DNA from: Polynucleobacter sp. MWH-UH19D
Lineage (GTDB): Bacteria; Pseudomonadota; Gammaproteobacteria; Burkholderiales; Burkholderiaceae
Direction of reading: 5' to 3'
DNA: 64,000 bases
Assembly: GCF_040409795.1 (NCBI RefSeq)
Contig: NZ_CP099571.1
Span: forward strand, 310,001-374,000
Under the pieces are notes generated by a model. It ran no database searches. It was given only the letters and a program-made list of their open reading frames with translations, and was not told the origin of the DNA. Every line of letters starts with the position of its first letter. The stretch's first letter is position 1. A program made the translations under genes and the position numbers. Of this stretch, positions 63,501-64,000 are shown piece after piece.

Positions 63501-64000
63501 AGATAGCGACTGGGTTGGACTTAAGATAGATGCATCTCGCGAGACCAATGGCTATCTCAATATCACAGGGACTACAAAAGCCGATTATTTAATAGGTGGT
63601 GCATTAGCAGATACTTTCCAGTCAGGCGATGGCAACGATACCCTAATTGGTGGTGCAGGCAATGACACGCTTGATGGCGGAGCTGGCGATGATACTTTAA
63701 CTGGTGGTGCGGGCAATGACACCTTATATGGTGGTGATGGTACAGATACCGCTATTTATGCGGGCAACTCTTCTGCCTACACTTGGACTAGGTTAATTGA
63801 TGGTGCAAACCAGAGTTATGTGTCTGTTATTAATAATCAGACGCAAGAACAAGATGTGCTCTATTCTATTCGGTATCTAAAGTTTGATAATCAGCAGGTG
63901 ACCTTGCGTGAGGCGGGTGTAATGTTGCAGGGTACTAGTATTGCTGATTCTTTAGTTGGAACTGATGCTGGTGATGATGTTCTCTTTGGCAATGCCGGCA
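57517..64000 (+). CDS. Second giant RTX protein (at least 2161 aa, 3' end outside the window)
   Basis: ATG 57517 opens a frame that stays open to the last base; no stop codon was found, so the C terminus is missing. RTX repeats begin almost at once (AIDGGAGNDTIDL from residue ~21) and run to ~250, ending with RITDFSNGDAI. Residues ~320-700 are delta-60 repeats (VVQSDGKIIVVGS, LQADGKIVVTGS, IQIDGKILVAGT). Then come the module with LTRHGASNAEDHF/FNDGNTGAQGTGG (~735-865), a cadherin-like domain (PIITSASSFSVEENSTNTFF, DPDGG, ~865-965), and a second delta-60 array (~970-1370). A second copy of the module (IIRHSGVNSDDYF, FSDGNGGLQGSGG, ~1385-1530), Ig-like domains (~1530-1740) and a second RTX array (from ~1745) follow. 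No Sec signal. Likely an adhesin exported by a T1SS. Confidence 0.9.
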   Translation, partial: MATSYGSSNDLIVISIPGNYAIDGGAGNDTIDLSAITSSINLNLEYANYPWTITFDGYQVAVQNIENAITGSGNDWLAGTSGVNTLNGGAGNDVFAAAIAADSLFGGDGDDSFSGSATLSGVLTSPANVYIDGGAGVDSIDYSSTGTKLQINLATNSARYLNDALTVVQTDTLLNIENVKGGSNVDTIIGNSLANTISGGNGNDTLTGGLGNDTFYYQTFYTPNIGIDRITDFSNGDAIAVEATNLTIVNNRNQSALLAGEVYVVNGATTSSVYIGTDSSIGYDIQIDLAGSFSNSSFKTQGNQILFSDLNGANTAPTFAVGNGFKPSGLVVSGRLQSVVQSDGKIIVVGSINDNFYIGRYTAEGSPDLTFNGTSAKIIDFGGIDVATDVALQADGKIVVTGSTSSGNNFAVARLNANGTLDTTFNSVGYKTIDFIGNDYSYGVAIQRDGAIDIVGNSMSNFAVARLTSSGALDTTFSSDGLVKTPVAGLSNNQANAIAIQSDGKLVVAGIAYSGSAEIFGIVRYNTDGTLDPSFSSDGIDTQSFGSRIYGVSIQIDGKILVAGTTSGSSGASLIRYNPDGSLDTSFNGSGKLSLPSGSKFNSFGGMEQQPDGRILIVGSSTSGLETVDFTVARINPNGTLDTSFSGDGYVRLDNRSGTDVAYSVVTQPDGKIVIVGTSPNSQLSFARLNIDGSTDVTFGSPDSLSYAPTYVEGNNPQFISPQPPASNPYISIYDAQLNVTSYNGASISLTRHGASNAEDHFYFYDRGSSIDLVSGTRIVLGGTTEVGVVTTSGAGSATITFNANATNDFVNQVLQSLQYSNTSNAPPASVQIDLVFNDGNTGAQGTGGAMSATGTVNMNITPVNDNPIITSASSFSVEENSTNTFFYINAIDPDGGAISSWQVLNFDGGALPSAFSFDPVTHILSVVSPLDYEAIPTYQLRVVVGDSTVFGTTTTQTLAVNVDNVNDAPTFGVGDGIVPFVGEQISAQALDIALDASGKIIIVGNGGLSGAMYPDMWGARYNLDGTLDTSFSSDGWLTTTITASPTNYQNSVAWGVAVDAFGKIILGGSAYRSIDSTVSDFAVVRYNADGSLDTSFSSDGWATTAIGSGRDYAYDLAIQSDGKIVLAGESFNGTTSDFALVRFNSDGSLDNSFSYDGKAGSDFGSKQEIGQALAIQSDGKILVAGYAYQLGGNSANQIVRYNADGSIDTTFSGDGISSDSINSGSEYFYSVAIQADGKILAGGSSNNDYSLIRYNSNGSLDTSFSTDGKLTTDIGGSDQVRKILVQSDGKIIAVGTAYGSSRAIGLVRYNADGSLDGSFGSNGIVTTRVSSSESGMAAVLQSDGKILVTGGGVTVRYNTNGVLDSSFDSNNILNGRPVYHENSLPVVLDADVNISDDDLNRLGYNNATLTIIRHSGVNSDDYFTSNFNAGPGNSTLSPFSPNAPLVVDGIVIGNVATNTGILSLVFNANATQALVNSALHQITYSNLSDTPPSSVQLDWTFSDGNGGLQGSGGVLSTTGSMLVSIVSDAEASGTLLLNGVFEEGATITSVISGLTDPDGSIAQYAYTWQEYSGGQWNTLSSGSSQLNIPSDQSYVGKNVRLVAQTTDVYGGTTQFISANYIVANVNDLPTGGIAIPSTPFKDSTIMATVDPIGDQDGLGSITYQWQAGTYLNGQVDPMGWINISGANSTSYLVTSGVIGQPLRLIASYTDGYGHLETVQSNISNAVVSQNLIMGSDLGELLSGTIAPDYIDAKDGNDTVYGFSGNDILFGGFGNDTLDGGADNDTLDGGVGNDTLYGGSGNDTLIGGAGLGVDVLDGGIGNDNLQLGSDGGTALGGDGDDTITGKGLLDGGAGNDVIRQQTRDESLALASNNVILGGDGNDQIQVTEFFATVDAGTGDDIITIHENNGTAADSTAGFNIQGGTGYDQLVIDGYAGGAWGNWTLPATFGGVERITFKNTQALNTQFGFVVADSNIAAGQTLVIDTLNWDINLSHSDSDWVGLKIDASRETNGYLNITGTTKADYLIGGALADTFQSGDGNDTLIGGAGNDTLDGGAGDDTLTGGAGNDTLYGGDGTDTAIYAGNSSAYTWTRLIDGANQSYVSVINNQTQEQDVLYSIRYLKFDNQQVTLREAGVMLQGTSIADSLVGTDAGDDVLFGNAG
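58500..59620 (+). repeat. Delta-60 repeat array A in the second giant RTX gene
   Basis: Repeats spaced by roughly 150-190 bases encode (Q)xDGKI(x)VxGxx followed about 20 residues later by RxNxxGxLDTTFxxxG. At least six units are visible. The family is thought to form beta-propeller-like blades. It is separated from array B by the ~130-aa module and a cadherin-like domain. Confidence 0.72.
60420..61640 (+). repeat. Delta-60 repeat array B in the second giant RTX gene
   Basis: At least six units of the same kind as array A, with IQSDGKIVLAGESFNG, IQSDGKILVAGYAYQL, IQADGKILAGGSSNND and VQSDGKIIAVGTAYGS followed by RYNADGSLDTSFSSDG-type ends. Units resemble each other more closely than those of array A, suggesting more recent duplication inside this array. 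That comparison is by eye. Confidence 0.7.

Overview
The window looks like a chromosomal accessory region of a Gram-negative bacterium. It carries an O-antigen/capsule-type polysaccharide locus, a WecA/MraY-family initiating transferase and a type I secretion system (T1SS) with giant RTX surface proteins. The AT-rich base use, gene styles and RTX/T1SS context suggest a betaproteobacterium of the order Burkholderiales, perhaps a freshwater genus such as Polynucleobacter. That placement is a guess from general style; no rRNA or housekeeping gene is present to fix it.

Region 1 (1-33648, all genes on +, visibly AT-rich) is a polysaccharide locus of tightly packed and often overlapping genes. It opens with the 3' end of a membrane protein, probably a polymerase. 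Next come sugar-nucleotide genes (731-8322): a UDP-HexNAc 6-dehydrogenase, an SpsF-type nucleotidyltransferase, a Gfo/Idh/MocA oxidoreductase, a DegT aminotransferase, an SDR epimerase, a GNAT acetyltransferase, a NeuB-type synthase and a formyltransferase. A deacetylase, an AsnB, a WbpG-type amidotransferase and a small unknown protein follow. The set suggests a nonulosonic-acid-like sugar plus an aminated or amidated uronic acid. The rest of the locus holds eight methyltransferase-like genes, a second AsnB-like protein lacking the catalytic Cys, a 2-oxoglutarate oxygenase-like protein, an ABC exporter/flippase, an O-acyltransferase and several glycosyltransferases. At 28485-29734 lies a heavily frameshifted wzy polymerase pseudogene.

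Region 2 (33649-39617) is a mobile-DNA scar. It contains an integrase pseudogene with an internal amber codon and decayed fragments. A minus-strand group follows: a WecA/MraY-family initiating transferase, a RecT-type annealing protein and a YqaJ-type nuclease. Divergent to these is a small XRE regulator with an 11-bp inverted repeat between the promoters. A 301-aa protein of unknown function closes the region, followed by two hairpins.

Region 3 (39618-45924) is an apparent T1SS operon: a 545-aa RTX protein, a TPR-glycosyltransferase, an ABC transporter-like protein whose nucleotide-binding domain has lost key motifs, an HlyD-type adaptor and a 98-aa unknown. It ends at a strong terminator pair. 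No TolC-type outer membrane channel is visible in the window.

Region 4 (46100-64000) holds two tandem giant RTX proteins, of 3769 aa and at least 2161 aa. The second runs off the end and has no stop codon in the window. Both combine delta-60 ('DGKI') repeat arrays, a recurring ~130-aa module and many glycine/aspartate-rich calcium-binding repeats. They are the probable large cargo of a T1SS. The best lead for something new is region 3, where a predicted cytoplasmic glycosyltransferase and a motif-deficient ABC protein sit between an RTX substrate and its adaptor.
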